A DNA stretch of 46,291 nucleotides from a virus. The DNA lies in IMG/VR virus record IMGVR_UViG_3300045972_000110, positions 1-46,291 of that record. The stretch is one strand, 5' to 3'. The position numbers and the translations under genes were made by a program. Below the pieces are notes generated by a model. The model worked only from the letters and a program-made list of their open reading frames with translations. It was not told where the DNA came from and did no database searches. Positions 7,049 through 14,708 of this stretch are shown piece by piece (within the stretch, counting starts at the first letter, position 1; every line of letters begins with the position of its first letter).

Positions 7049-7120
7049 AACTCTCTCCTAGTGCCGGCTGATTTTAATCTACTGTACGAAGTAGATCGAA
7101 CACTGCGTAATGTATCGCAC
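7049..7120 (-). promoter_or_regulatory. candidate leftward promoter region
   Basis: This AT-richer gap precedes the winged-helix gene. The leftward strand holds TTCGATCTACTTCGTACAG and then TAGATTAAAAT, which resembles the GATCTAA...TAGATTAGAAT arrangement before the capsid gene. The TTAAAAT could act as a -10 element. Confidence 0.4.
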
Positions 7121-7276
7121 TCAGTCTCTATACCCATCGAACCTTCGACTGGGGCGGGTGATCTTCTTCCCTTCCTTCGCGCGCTTGGCCATGTAGTAAA
7201 GCAGCACGGTGGTCGAGACGGTTTGGTAAACAGCGCGGAGCACACGCGCTGTGGTAAAGAGGTTGTTGAAGTTCAT
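7121..7276 (-). CDS. small hypothetical protein with one hydrophobic segment (51 aa)
   Basis: A 51-residue ORF starting by ATGA overlap with the VRR-NUC stop. A hydrophobic stretch at about residues 12-30 (RVLRAVYQTVSTTVLLYYMA) could span the membrane and is followed by a strongly basic tail. No family recognised. It is the last gene of the run coming from 8958. Confidence 0.55.
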   Translation of the reverse strand: MNFNNLFTTARVLRAVYQTVSTTVLLYYMAKRAKEGKKITRPSRRFDGYRD

Positions 7277-7668
7277 CGCACAGACCCTTCGATGATGGAC
7301 GCCAGGTCCTTGCGACTCTTACTGAGCCGAAAGAAGTCGAATGCGGTGTATTTCTGACCCCAGTCCATGCCTGGCATCCACACACCGCCATCTTTGTGCC
7401 CGACGATTACAGCCACATTACGCCCTTCAGCATGTCGCTGACTGAGCCACGTCTGCTGTAGCTTACTGAGGTCAATCTTGATGACTGTCTCACCGCGCTT
7501 AGGCATGACGATGAACTTGTACTCAACCCACAAGTCCCCACCGGAGCCGGAGTACCACACATCAGGCACACCACCCACATAGGGGTTGTGGTTCTTCATG
7601 TGGTAGACCGACTCCGGCAGGTGCTTGTTAACACCGCCGAGGAACGTAGTCTCCGGCTTGGCGCTCAT
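7273..7668 (-). CDS. VRR-NUC domain nuclease
   Basis: A 131-residue PD-(D/E)xK nuclease of the VRR-NUC type. The core reads GGVPDVWYSGSGGDLWVEYKF, giving the P-D...E-x-K metal site, followed by a helix with a conserved Gln (LQQTWLSQ) and the strand NVAVIVGH. Stand-alone VRR-NUC proteins in phages act on branched or structured DNA, for example Holliday-junction-like intermediates. It sits in a coupled run with the DEDD exonuclease, consistent with DNA processing during replication or packaging. Confidence 0.88.
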   Translation of the reverse strand: MSAKPETTFLGGVNKHLPESVYHMKNHNPYVGGVPDVWYSGSGGDLWVEYKFIVMPKRGETVIKIDLSKLQQTWLSQRHAEGRNVAVIVGHKDGGVWMPGMDWGQKYTAFDFFRLSKSRKDLASIIEGSVR

Positions 7669-7970
7669 GCACGCTTCTTCAGAGGCACGACCTTCTTCGC
7701 AGCTTCTTCAGCGGCGAGCAGGCGGGCCTCGACCAGGCGCGTGTAGCCAATGATGTCGGTCCACGAGTCGATGTAGTTCGGGTCGCCGTTGAGGATGCGA
7801 CCGACCTTGTGGGCCACCATCTCCAGGGCTTCCTTCTGGTCGAAGGTCAGGTTGGGCCACTGGGGGCTGGTCTGCATGACGCCCTTGATGCCCTGCGTGA
7901 TGTGCGCGTGGCCGGTGAACGCGCCATAGCGCTCACCGCGCTCGGCCAGGGTGGTGTCGATGGTGCTCAC
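7665..7970 (-). CDS. DUF6378-like phage protein
   Basis: A 101-residue helical protein with the series LAERGERYGAFTGHA, QKEALEMVAHKVGRILNGDP and DSWTDIIGYTRLV, matching the phage family I know as DUF6378. The conserved E...H-K...GD...D-W-x-D pattern resembles all-alpha NTP pyrophosphohydrolases, so nucleotide housecleaning is a reasonable but unproven idea. GTG start overlapping the upstream stop by 4 bp. Confidence 0.75.
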   Translation of the reverse strand: MSTIDTTLAERGERYGAFTGHAHITQGIKGVMQTSPQWPNLTFDQKEALEMVAHKVGRILNGDPNYIDSWTDIIGYTRLVEARLLAAEEAAKKVVPLKKRA

Positions 7971-8416
7971 ATCACCTCCACGTGCGTGACGAACTCGAAG
8001 AACTCCTGGAGCGCTTCGGGCGAGTTGAAGCGGATGCCCTGCTCGCCGGAAGTGGTCGCCACGAAGTCCACGCCACGGCCCTTGAGGCTGATCACGGCAG
8101 TGTCGCCTTCTTCTTCGAAGAGAGCGGTGATGTGGTTGCCCTTGGCGTTCAGCACAGTGCTGCCGATCTTCAGATCGGCATCATCGGGCATGGGCACAGC
8201 GGCCTGGTTGATGCCAGCCTTGGCACGGCGTTCCTGGCAACCAATGCAGTTGCACTGCTCGGGTTCGCTCGTGCCGCCGACCGTAGCCGTACCGCTGCGC
8301 TCCTTGTTCGCACGCTCCAGTGCTTCACGGATCACGTCACCGAGGGTCTTGCCTTCGGTAGGGCCAGCCTGTTTGGCGGCGTCCATGCCGGGGAACATTT
8401 TGTCTTTTTCGATCAT
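7967..8416 (-). CDS. hypothetical protein with Cys cluster (149 aa)
   Basis: The N-terminal half is charged and helical. A short CNCIGCQERR cluster follows, then a beta-rich C-terminal half (STVLNAKGNHITALF to FEFVTHVEVM). The three closely spaced Cys could bind zinc. Co-translated between the exonuclease and the DUF6378-like gene. Function unknown. Confidence 0.6.
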   Translation of the reverse strand: MIEKDKMFPGMDAAKQAGPTEGKTLGDVIREALERANKERSGTATVGGTSEPEQCNCIGCQERRAKAGINQAAVPMPDDADLKIGSTVLNAKGNHITALFEEEGDTAVISLKGRGVDFVATTSGEQGIRFNSPEALQEFFEFVTHVEVM

Positions 8417-8958
8417 GTCTTCACCTTCTTGTTGAGGAACAGAGCCTTGTGGATCGCGCTCACGGTTTGCGCCTGCTGATACGCATCAGACAGTGCGTTG
8501 TGCTTCACTCCCAAAGGCGGGACACGGATGTCCTTGGCTCCAGGCAAATTCTTGTAGGTGCGGTAGCAGCGCGAGTTCCAGAACTTCCACGGGATCTCAA
8601 TCTGCTGTTGCGTGTACGCATGGGCCAGCATGGGCAGATCAAAATCCGCGCCGTTGGACCACATCTCGTACTTGTCGTTACCGATCCAGTCGCTGAACTC
8701 TCCGAGCGCAGTGGTCAGCGTTTCCTTGGCTTCCCGGAAAACCTGCTGGGCAGATGCTTCCTGGTTGAACCACCAGATCAAGGTGTCCTCGCTGATGCGC
8801 CGCTTCCAGTCCAGGTTCGATTCAACGGACACCGAACGGTAGAAACCGTCGTTGTCAATCTCTCCGGTGACCAGATCAAATTTCACAGCGCCGATGGACA
8901 GAATGACCGCATCTGCGGTGGTGCCCAACGTCTCCAAGTCAACCATTACGTGCTTCAT
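8413..8958 (-). CDS. DEDDh 3'-5' exonuclease (exonuclease-T/DnaQ-like)
   Basis: Start at 8958 (MKHVMVDLETLG) has GGGAG at proper spacing; an upstream TTG adds only two residues. The exonuclease motifs are all visible: ExoI D7-L-E9, ExoII NGADFDLPML, ExoIII HNALSDAYQQA. The family (PF16473-like) trims 3' ends of DNA or RNA. It is the first gene of a coupled run preceded by an 18-bp motif, so it probably heads an operon. Confidence 0.9.
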   Translation of the reverse strand: MKHVMVDLETLGTTADAVILSIGAVKFDLVTGEIDNDGFYRSVSVESNLDWKRRISEDTLIWWFNQEASAQQVFREAKETLTTALGEFSDWIGNDKYEMWSNGADFDLPMLAHAYTQQQIEIPWKFWNSRCYRTYKNLPGAKDIRVPPLGVKHNALSDAYQQAQTVSAIHKALFLNKKVKT

Positions 8959-8977
8959 GCACAACTCCCGTTTGTTG

Positions 8978-8995
8978 TTCGATCTATGACAGATT
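8978..8995 (-). promoter_or_regulatory. 18-bp dispersed motif, copy 2
   Basis: The leftward strand reads AATCTGTCATAGATCGAA, 19 bp before the exonuclease start. It aligns without gaps to the copy before the primase-helicase. Confidence 0.5.
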
Positions 8996-9038
8996 TAAGA
9001 TCGGGGCGCGAATAGTACCGCAGGAAAAATCCGACTAT

Positions 9039-9098
9039 CTTGACTTGTGTTAATTCAAGACGGTGGATAGTCCGTTCGGACTATCCGCCCCCCCCCCC
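9039..9098 (-). terminator. double hairpin with G11 tract
   Basis: On the leftward strand, the stop of the Lys/Ala-rich gene is followed by eleven G (C11 at 9088-9098). A perfect GGATAGTCC stem with a GAAC loop comes next, extended to 12 bp by one wobble (9062-9089), then a second hairpin TCTTGA/TCAAGA (9039-9060). There is no clear U-tract, so it may be a terminator, an RNA-stability element or a protein site. Confidence 0.45.
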
Positions 9099-9104
9099 AG
9101 TCGT

Positions 9105-9398
9105 TTAGGCGACAGCGGCAGTCGGTTCCAGTGCGGCCAGCTTGGCGTTGATCTTCTCGGCGCCCTTGGCGGCAGCAGCAGCGGCCTTGTCGGCTTTGGC
9201 CTGGGCCAGTGCATGCGCCTTTTGAGCGACAGCCACAGCTTTGTCGGCTTCCTTCTTGGCAGCGGCCAGTGCCTTAGCGGCAGAGGTCACAGCTTCGGTG
9301 TGGGGCTTCAGAGCTTCCTTCTGGGCCTTCAGCAAAGACACGAGGTCCTTCTTGGTGGCTTTGATTTCAGCGGGGGTGAGAGTGGGTTTCTTTGCCAT
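9105..9398 (-). CDS. Lys/Ala-rich coiled-coil protein (97 aa)
   Basis: A low-complexity helical protein dominated by Ala and Lys, for example AAKALAAAKKEADKAVAVAQ. The TPAEIKATKKDLVSLL start is amphipathic. The composition recalls histone-H1-like or structural coiled-coil proteins, so DNA or nucleoid binding is possible but not shown. TAGGAG ribosome site; followed by the G11 tract and hairpins. Confidence 0.65.
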   Translation of the reverse strand: MAKKPTLTPAEIKATKKDLVSLLKAQKEALKPHTEAVTSAAKALAAAKKEADKAVAVAQKAHALAQAKADKAAAAAAKGAEKINAKLAALEPTAAVA

Positions 9399-9443
9399 TT
9401 TGGTTTCTCCTAGTTGGCGATTGCGGGACTTGTTTGCTTTGAG

Positions 9444-9875
9444 CTACCGGATGTATCTCTCAGCTACTTGGTAAATCTCGGCGAGGTCAATCGTCGAGAG
9501 CTTCGATGCTCTTATTTCAGAGACATCACTGTCGGAGAGCTTTGCTGCTGGGGCACGTTCGCCTTTATGGTTTCGGGTCCCAACCTCAAAGTCCATCCTC
9601 AAGTTCTCACTGACAGTTCCGTATCGGAGATTCGATTCACAGTTATCTGCCGGGGTGTGGTTCAAATGCAAGATCACTGCGCCCGTTGGCCTAGGGCCAA
9701 CAAACGCAAGCATCACTAAGCGATGCACGTAGATGGTCTGCCCGTCCAAGCCGACCACCAAGTGGCCGGTAGGGCGCAGACTTGGCTTCAGAAGTTGTTT
9801 GCGCGAGCAGACGTTCCCGAAGTTGCTGACTCGGTAGCCAGCAAACCCAGGTATGTCTTTCCACACTTCAATCAC
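9444..9875 (-). CDS. NUMOD4-HNH homing endonuclease
   Basis: A free-standing homing endonuclease. A NUMOD4 segment EVWKDIPGFAGYRVSNFG is followed by the HNH_3 core YVHRLVMLAFVG...VILHLNHTPADN and NLRYGTVSEN. A C-terminal helix-turn-helix (KLSDSDVSEIRASK) probably contacts target DNA. The GTG start at 9875 is chosen because AAGGAG lies 7 bp upstream and it overlaps the upstream stop. Upstream in-frame ATGs would run far into the preceding gene. Confidence 0.88.
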   Translation of the reverse strand: MIEVWKDIPGFAGYRVSNFGNVCSRKQLLKPSLRPTGHLVVGLDGQTIYVHRLVMLAFVGPRPTGAVILHLNHTPADNCESNLRYGTVSENLRMDFEVGTRNHKGERAPAAKLSDSDVSEIRASKLSTIDLAEIYQVAERYIR

Positions 9876-10083
9876 GAAACTTCTCCTTGAGTTGGCGTGC
9901 ATACGAGATTTCATTGAGCCGGACGGCTCGACCAATGAGTCGGTTAAGGACGGACTCTCTCCTTTGTGAGCCTGCCTCCAGTTGGAGACAGGCCAGCACT
10001 TCTTCCTCGGTCAGCCCGTCCAAGACACGCACCAGCGCGCCATATGAACGAAGCGCCTCGGCGATCTTGTACTTGCTGACCAT
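9868..10083 (-). CDS. hypothetical helical protein (71 aa)
   Basis: An all-helical 71-residue protein with DGLTEEEVLACLQLEAGSQR then SVLNRLIGRAVRLNEISYAR, a pattern of short phage proteins seen next to replication genes. AAGGGG precedes the ATG. The 3' end overlaps the homing endonuclease start by 8 bp. Function unknown. Confidence 0.65.
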   Translation of the reverse strand: MVSKYKIAEALRSYGALVRVLDGLTEEEVLACLQLEAGSQRRESVLNRLIGRAVRLNEISYARQLKEKFRD

Positions 10084-10092
10084 GACGACCCC

Positions 10093-10878
10093 TTAGCGGC
10101 GGGCCGGTGTCGGGCGACCCTTCGCGGCCTTGGGCTTGGGAGCCTCGTAGCCGGAAACGTCGGGTTCTGCGTTGAGCAGCGTGCGTGCTTCTTCCTGGCG
10201 GGCGAAGTGCGCTTCCAAGTCCTCGTTGGGCTTGGCATCGCTGAAGACCAGCTTGGGGTAGTCTTCGTTGTCGTCGAAGGCCACGGTCACGACCACACCC
10301 ACGGGCGGCAGTTGGAACGTGCGGCTGGTGCTTTGCACGAAACCGTCGAAGGACTTCAGGCCGGTGGGCGAGACCTTCAGCAGGTAGATCGGTGCATCGG
10401 CATCCGAACCAGGCTCGACCACAGCCAGCATGCGGGTGTTGCTGCAAGCCTTGCCCTTGCCCTTGGAGCCGAAGGCATTCATGGGGCAGGAGGCGCAGTC
10501 TTCGCACTGCTTCTGCGGGCTGTTGTCGCTGGCAACCAGCTTGGACGGCGCCGTGCCGATGGCGAAGCAGGCGGGCGGCACGATGTTGTCCTTGTCGAAG
10601 TCAGACTCATAGAACTCATTACGAGCTACGAAGTCGATCACGACCATCTCCACCGGGCCGTCGTCTTTACGACCGTCAGGGAAGGCGAACTTCTTGCCAG
10701 CGGTGCGGATGCTGATGCCGGTGGCGGGCGCAGTGCGCTCGTTCATGGCAGCGGCCTGTGCAGCGAGCTGGGCACGGAGATCGACAACGGCGCCGGACTT
10801 TTTCAGTGCGACGACGTTACCGGGCTTGGCCGACTTTGCGGCGGGTGCTGCGGGTGCAGCTTTCTTTGCGGTTGCCAT
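10093..10878 (-). CDS. conserved replication-region protein with Cys cluster, possible ssDNA-binding protein
   Basis: A 261-residue protein. A long Ala/Lys-rich N-terminus and a Pro/Lys tail flank a central domain (about 55-205) with the zinc-like pattern CEDCASCPMNAFGS...KACSNTR, then beta strands (IYLLKVSPTGLKSF, GVVVTVAFDDNEDY). It lies in the run before the polymerase, where many phages carry a single-stranded DNA-binding or recombination protein. The Cys cluster and flexible ends would fit, but I cannot name a family with confidence. Confidence 0.7.
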   Translation of the reverse strand: MATAKKAAPAAPAAKSAKPGNVVALKKSGAVVDLRAQLAAQAAAMNERTAPATGISIRTAGKKFAFPDGRKDDGPVEMVVIDFVARNEFYESDFDKDNIVPPACFAIGTAPSKLVASDNSPQKQCEDCASCPMNAFGSKGKGKACSNTRMLAVVEPGSDADAPIYLLKVSPTGLKSFDGFVQSTSRTFQLPPVGVVVTVAFDDNEDYPKLVFSDAKPNEDLEAHFARQEEARTLLNAEPDVSGYEAPKPKAAKGRPTPARR

Positions 10879-10890
10879 GGGTGGCTCCTT

Positions 10891-11298
10891 TTAGGTGGTG
10901 GAACGCAGGTTGATGCGCTTCTTGGTGAAGGGCACGACGCCCGGTACTTTCTTCCCGTGATCCCACAATTCGCGGACACCAGGATCGGATGCGCGCTTCT
11001 GGACCAAGTGCCAGAACTTGTTCTTCGCGATGTACGGAAAGAACAGGTCCCAGTCCTGGACATCGGCAACGGTGGAGGAGGTGATAGAGACGGTGGCCTT
11101 GGTGCCGGTGGCCTTTTCCAGGCCCTCTGCATCCAGGCGTTCCATGAGACCTTCTTCGATCTCTTTGATACGACCCTCGACCTCCTTGAGAGTCGCTTCC
11201 AGGCCGCGCTTCTCTTCGCGGCAGGCCCAGAGCTGGTCGATGACCGCGCCGACAGAGGCGACGCGACCGGGGGTCTTTGCTTTCGTGGCAGTTGCCAT
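10891..11298 (-). CDS. hypothetical coiled-coil protein (135 aa)
   Basis: Start at 11298 (MATATKAKTPG) is chosen for GGAG 8 bp upstream. A coiled coil at about residues 20-55 (EKRGLEATLKEVEGRIKEIE) is followed by a beta-containing domain with DWDLFFPYIAKNKFWHLVQ. Proteins of this layout lie beside single-stranded-DNA-binding genes in other phages. No function can be assigned. It is probably the first gene of its transcript. Confidence 0.65.
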   Translation of the reverse strand: MATATKAKTPGRVASVGAVIDQLWACREEKRGLEATLKEVEGRIKEIEEGLMERLDAEGLEKATGTKATVSITSSTVADVQDWDLFFPYIAKNKFWHLVQKRASDPGVRELWDHGKKVPGVVPFTKKRINLRSTT

Positions 11299-11334
11299 GT
11301 TTTTCTCCATAAGTGAATCGTAACACAATCTAAG

Positions 11335-11352
11335 ACAGATCGTACATAGAGA
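11335..11352 (-). promoter_or_regulatory. 18-bp dispersed motif, copy 3
   Basis: The leftward strand reads TCTCTATGTACGATCTGT, 36 bp before the 11298 start, and is followed by CTTAGATTGTG. The TACGATCT...TTAGATT arrangement is shared with the site before the capsid gene. Confidence 0.5.
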
Positions 11353-11357
11353 TTAGA

Positions 11358-12116
11358 TCAGAGATAGTGCAAACCGGCACGACCGGCATACACATTCTTC
11401 GGTCGAACCTCGTCGTTGACCTGGACCTTGCTCACCGCGCCGCCAACCAGGTAGGCGTTTCGCAGCACGATGTCGTCGTCGTAGAACTCAGCCATGTCGA
11501 GCAGAATCTTGCGATGCTGCTCAGGCGTGTGAACCCCTTTGAGCATCATGTCCAGCTCACGACAGAGCTGGCCTTCGCTACGGGCCTCAGCACGGTGCTC
11601 GCCACCACGCAGGCGCAGCAGTGCGTCGCGGTGCTCACGCGCCGGGGCCAGGACCTTCCTGATCGCAGCGGCGCGTTTCTTGTCGAGCACGTATTTGGGG
11701 TGGGTGGCGACAGTGGCCTCATCCACGACCGCCTTGCCGCCCACCAGGTTGAACGTGGCAGGGTCCTTACCCGATTGGAAGAACCGGTCGCCCTGGTTGA
11801 TGTACATGCTGCCTTCGCGGTTGCATACACTGATCCCCCAGGGGGTGAAGCATCCAGCGAAGATCACCGAGCTGACCGAGTCCCAGCAGACCACTTGGAC
11901 CTTGTCCGGGAACCAGGTCACCAGATCGGTGTTGTGGAATCGGAACCGAATGCGATCGCCCTCCTTGATCACGAGCTTGGACGTATCACGTGGATTCACG
12001 AGGCCGCGCCAGGCGCCGAAGCGCCCGTGCTGGTACGCCTCGTCCCAGACCTTCACTGCGGCATCGTAGGAATGCGCTTGAGGTATGTTGTGTCCGCTGA
12101 TGGCAAACATCGCCAT
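11358..12116 (-). CDS. hypothetical protein (252 aa)
   Basis: A 252-residue soluble protein. The N-terminal part is beta-rich (LVIKEGDRIRFRFHNTD, KVQVVCWDSVSSVIFAG), and the C-terminal half is helical and charged. An internal DALLRLRGGEH resembles the C-terminal tag of the small proteins described elsewhere, but here it is buried mid-protein, probably by chance. AAGGAG ribosome site. It lies between the polymerase and the Cys-cluster protein, so a replication-accessory role is possible. Confidence 0.7.
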   Translation of the reverse strand: MAMFAISGHNIPQAHSYDAAVKVWDEAYQHGRFGAWRGLVNPRDTSKLVIKEGDRIRFRFHNTDLVTWFPDKVQVVCWDSVSSVIFAGCFTPWGISVCNREGSMYINQGDRFFQSGKDPATFNLVGGKAVVDEATVATHPKYVLDKKRAAAIRKVLAPAREHRDALLRLRGGEHRAEARSEGQLCRELDMMLKGVHTPEQHRKILLDMAEFYDDDIVLRNAYLVGGAVSKVQVNDEVRPKNVYAGRAGLHYL

Positions 12117-12228
12117 AGTTTCATCTCCTTGTGGGTGCCCGCGCTCGCATAAAGCAGCGTTCCCTTTAACGTATCACTCGCTGTTGATAACCGCGCCGGG
12201 GCTAAGCCGACGCACGCGGGCGTAATCG

Positions 12229-14316
12229 TTACTTGCTGTAGTTCGGTGCCCAACCACCCTCGCAGTTCAGCGGGATGTCGGGGCACCAGTCCAGCGGTGT
12301 GCTCATCTCTTTGGTCATGAACGCAAAGCATGACTTGGCCTGAACTGTCTTGGGCAGCGCAACAGCCTCATCGTGCGTGGTCATCACGACGCGGTGCTTC
12401 TTGCGGATGTTGAGCATCTGCTTGCCCACGATGATCCGTGCCAGCGCTTGAACCAGGTTCTCGCACAGCAGGCCACCGTAAATCTTCTTGCGCATGTCGC
12501 CGGACTTGTAGGTCCACTCGTCCCATCCCTTGTCACCTACCTGCTTGCGCAGCTCGGGGTACTTGAGCGACATCCCGTTGGGGAGCCAGATGATCTCCTT
12601 CTCCCAGACGATGGGACCGTGGCGACCTGACCGGCCAGTAGCCATGTCTTCAATGATGCGAGCGCAGATGTCCCAGCCTTGCTTGATCTTGTGGTTCGCG
12701 CGGCGATACGTGTTCACGATCTCCGTGCAGCGATCCAGTTCGAAGAAGATCGGCGGGCCACCGAGCGCGCCTTTGGCCAGCGTCATCTGGAACTTGGCAG
12801 CACCCATCTGGTAGCCCAGGCCCAGAACGCAGACCTTGCCAACGAAGCGTTCGGTCTTGTCCTCCTTGGTGATCGGACGGCCATAAATCAGCGTAGCGAA
12901 GCGGCAGTAGGCGTCGGTGCCCACACCCCCGTCGGCGGCTGCAAAAGCTGCCATGAGATCGTGCTGACCCCACAGCCAGCCATTGACGCGGGCTTCAATC
13001 TGGCCGGAGTCCACCACGCACATCTGGTAGCCCTTGGGGGCCAGGATGGACAGGCGCAGCTCACCACCACGGGTGAGGTTCTGCATGTTCATCTTGTTGT
13101 TGCCGCCCCACCGGCCCGTGTGGGCGCGGTAGTAGGCATAGCCCACCGGCAGGCTCATGCCATTGGCACCAGCCTTCAGGAAGCGTTCTGCGCGCGTGAT
13201 GTTCGTCGTGCTTTTAACAGCCAGGCGAGCTTCCACCAGTGCGCGGATACGATCCTGCTTCGCAGAGATGAGAGGGATGTCTTTCTTCTTGTTCGGGTCA
13301 AGAGCACCGCGCCAGAGGTCAATGTTGTCAGGCAGTGAGGTGAACGCGATGTCGTCCTTGGCAAAGGCGTAGGACCATTTGTCTGTTTCATCTTCGCGCT
13401 CCTCTTTGCTGCGCTTCATCCATGCGGGGCTGATCTTCACTGGAGGCTCAATGCCCTCGGTGCGCAACAGGTCAGCGAACTTCTCGTTCGCGCCCAGGAT
13501 GCGCTTGATGATCAGCATGTCCAGCTCTTCACCGGTCAGCGCACGCTCGGCCTTGGTCTTGAGCACGGTCTTGTCGGCGTAGAACGGCTTGGGGTCGATG
13601 ACCGCGTAGAACTTGGCCTTGCGCTCCAGCAGCTCGCGTTCGTACTCCTTCTCGACGCGCGGGATGTCGACCTTCAGGACCGGGTCGCAGAACATGCGAA
13701 TCGTCATGTCCACCAGGTCCAGTTCGTCGGCGGGGAACTTGGCGTGCATCTCCTTGAAGATGGCATGCGTCAGGTCCACGTCCTGGGCGCAATACTTGGC
13801 CAGCGGGTCGATGATCGACTTGGGCCATTCGAGCACACCCTTGGTGGTCTCCAGCGCGCCTTCGATCTTGCTGCCCTTGCCGTAATACTGGGCCACCTCG
13901 TCCAGGCTGGCGCCGATCTCGTTGCTGTGCAGGCCACGGGCCATGCTCAGCGTGTCGTAATACTGGAACGGAATCACCTTGTACACGTGGCTCAGGATGA
14001 AGCCGTCGAACGCTGTGTTGTGGCACAGCAGCGAGTGGGTGGACCAGTTGATGCTCTGGAGAGCGGCCATGATGCGCAGGCGCCCGGTGTACACCTTGGT
14101 CGGCTTGTTGCCGATCTTGATGCCCACCATCTGCGCCTTGAAGCGCTTGTCTCGCACGTACTCGCTGGTGCTCAGCTTGGACAGCGTGTAGTCGCTATCC
14201 CAATACGTTTCAAAGTCCACCGTGACCAGGCGGTTCCAGTCCACCAGGCCCGGAGTGATCTCAGGCCGGTTGATGATCACCTGGGCCTTCTTGCGCAGCA
14301 TGTCTCCCCAACCCAT
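12229..14316 (-). CDS. family-A DNA polymerase with 3'-5' exonuclease
   Basis: Replicates phage DNA. The 695-residue protein has an N-terminal proofreading domain with D34-F-E36, H99-N-x-x-F-D104 and Y175-x-x-x-D179, then the polymerase palm and fingers. Motif A is VVDSGQIEAR (D436, E441), where the usual D-Y-S reads D-S-G. Motif B is K494...GYQMG and motif C is THDEAV. Its T7-like size without a 5' nuclease domain is usual for podoviruses. It starts on a TAATG overlap with the upstream gene, with AAGGAG at good spacing. The 112 bp after its stop hold no gene. Confidence 0.94.
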   Translation of the reverse strand: MGWGDMLRKKAQVIINRPEITPGLVDWNRLVTVDFETYWDSDYTLSKLSTSEYVRDKRFKAQMVGIKIGNKPTKVYTGRLRIMAALQSINWSTHSLLCHNTAFDGFILSHVYKVIPFQYYDTLSMARGLHSNEIGASLDEVAQYYGKGSKIEGALETTKGVLEWPKSIIDPLAKYCAQDVDLTHAIFKEMHAKFPADELDLVDMTIRMFCDPVLKVDIPRVEKEYERELLERKAKFYAVIDPKPFYADKTVLKTKAERALTGEELDMLIIKRILGANEKFADLLRTEGIEPPVKISPAWMKRSKEEREDETDKWSYAFAKDDIAFTSLPDNIDLWRGALDPNKKKDIPLISAKQDRIRALVEARLAVKSTTNITRAERFLKAGANGMSLPVGYAYYRAHTGRWGGNNKMNMQNLTRGGELRLSILAPKGYQMCVVDSGQIEARVNGWLWGQHDLMAAFAAADGGVGTDAYCRFATLIYGRPITKEDKTERFVGKVCVLGLGYQMGAAKFQMTLAKGALGGPPIFFELDRCTEIVNTYRRANHKIKQGWDICARIIEDMATGRSGRHGPIVWEKEIIWLPNGMSLKYPELRKQVGDKGWDEWTYKSGDMRKKIYGGLLCENLVQALARIIVGKQMLNIRKKHRVVMTTHDEAVALPKTVQAKSCFAFMTKEMSTPLDWCPDIPLNCEGGWAPNYSK

Positions 14317-14525
14317 TACGTGGTCTCCTTGGGCATGTAGGGACAGGGTGCCCAGTGAGTCCAGAAGCGGTTCCTACCGTCCCACGTACCGTAGGCTGCG
14401 ACACCGCCAATGCCCAGCAGTTGGAGCTTCACGCCGGTCGGTGTGTTGGGGCCGATCTTCAGCCAGGGGTAGTCCAGGGCCACGGCCACGGTCTGGTCTT
14501 TATTGAGCTTGAAGTTCTCGGTCAT
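14316..14525 (-). CDS. hypothetical protein (69 aa)
   Basis: A small beta-rich protein (VKLQLLGIGGVAAYGTWDGR) coupled to the polymerase by a TAATG overlap and to the upstream 55-residue gene by ATGA. No family recognised. It may be a polymerase-associated accessory factor by position only. Confidence 0.6.
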   Translation of the reverse strand: MTENFKLNKDQTVAVALDYPWLKIGPNTPTGVKLQLLGIGGVAAYGTWDGRNRFWTHWAPCPYMPKETT

Positions 14526-14689
14526 GCTGCCGCCGTTTCGGGTTCGCCCAGAGCCAGCTTGCCAAGCACTCGGAACTCTTCGACGAAGGGCTTCACGTCG
14601 AAGTCCCAGTTGTGAACCTGGACCACGGTCTCTTGTTTGCGACCGTCGTAGTTCGCCATGTATCCACCTTGGATCAGAACGAGTTTCAT
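14522..14689 (-). CDS. small hypothetical protein (55 aa)
   Basis: A 55-residue protein with a beta start (MKLVLIQGGYMANYDG) and an acidic C-terminal helix. Its ATG follows one base after an 18-bp dispersed motif, and its stop overlaps the next ATG. It has no strong ribosome site other than the AAGAAAGA in the motif itself. Function unknown. Confidence 0.6.
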   Translation of the reverse strand: MKLVLIQGGYMANYDGRKQETVVQVHNWDFDVKPFVEEFRVLGKLALGEPETAAA

Positions 14690-14690
14690 A

Positions 14691-14708
14691 TTCGATCTTT
14701 CTTAGAGA
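14691..14708 (-). promoter_or_regulatory. 18-bp dispersed motif, copy 4
   Basis: The leftward strand reads TCTCTAAGAAAGATCGAA and ends one base before the 14689 ATG. Its TAA is also the helicase stop. It is identical in 17 of 18 bases to the copy at 27224-27241. Confidence 0.55.

Noticed and set aside
10207-11316. Long rightward open frame across the replication-region genes
   Set aside because: Gly/Val/Leu-rich shadow of two leftward genes that have good starts and ribosome sites.
12182-12190. TGTTGATAA as a DnaA box and origin after the polymerase gene
   Set aside because: A single nonamer with one mismatch to TGTGGATAA and no repeats nearby; too weak. The 112-bp gap otherwise shows no gene or hairpin of note.
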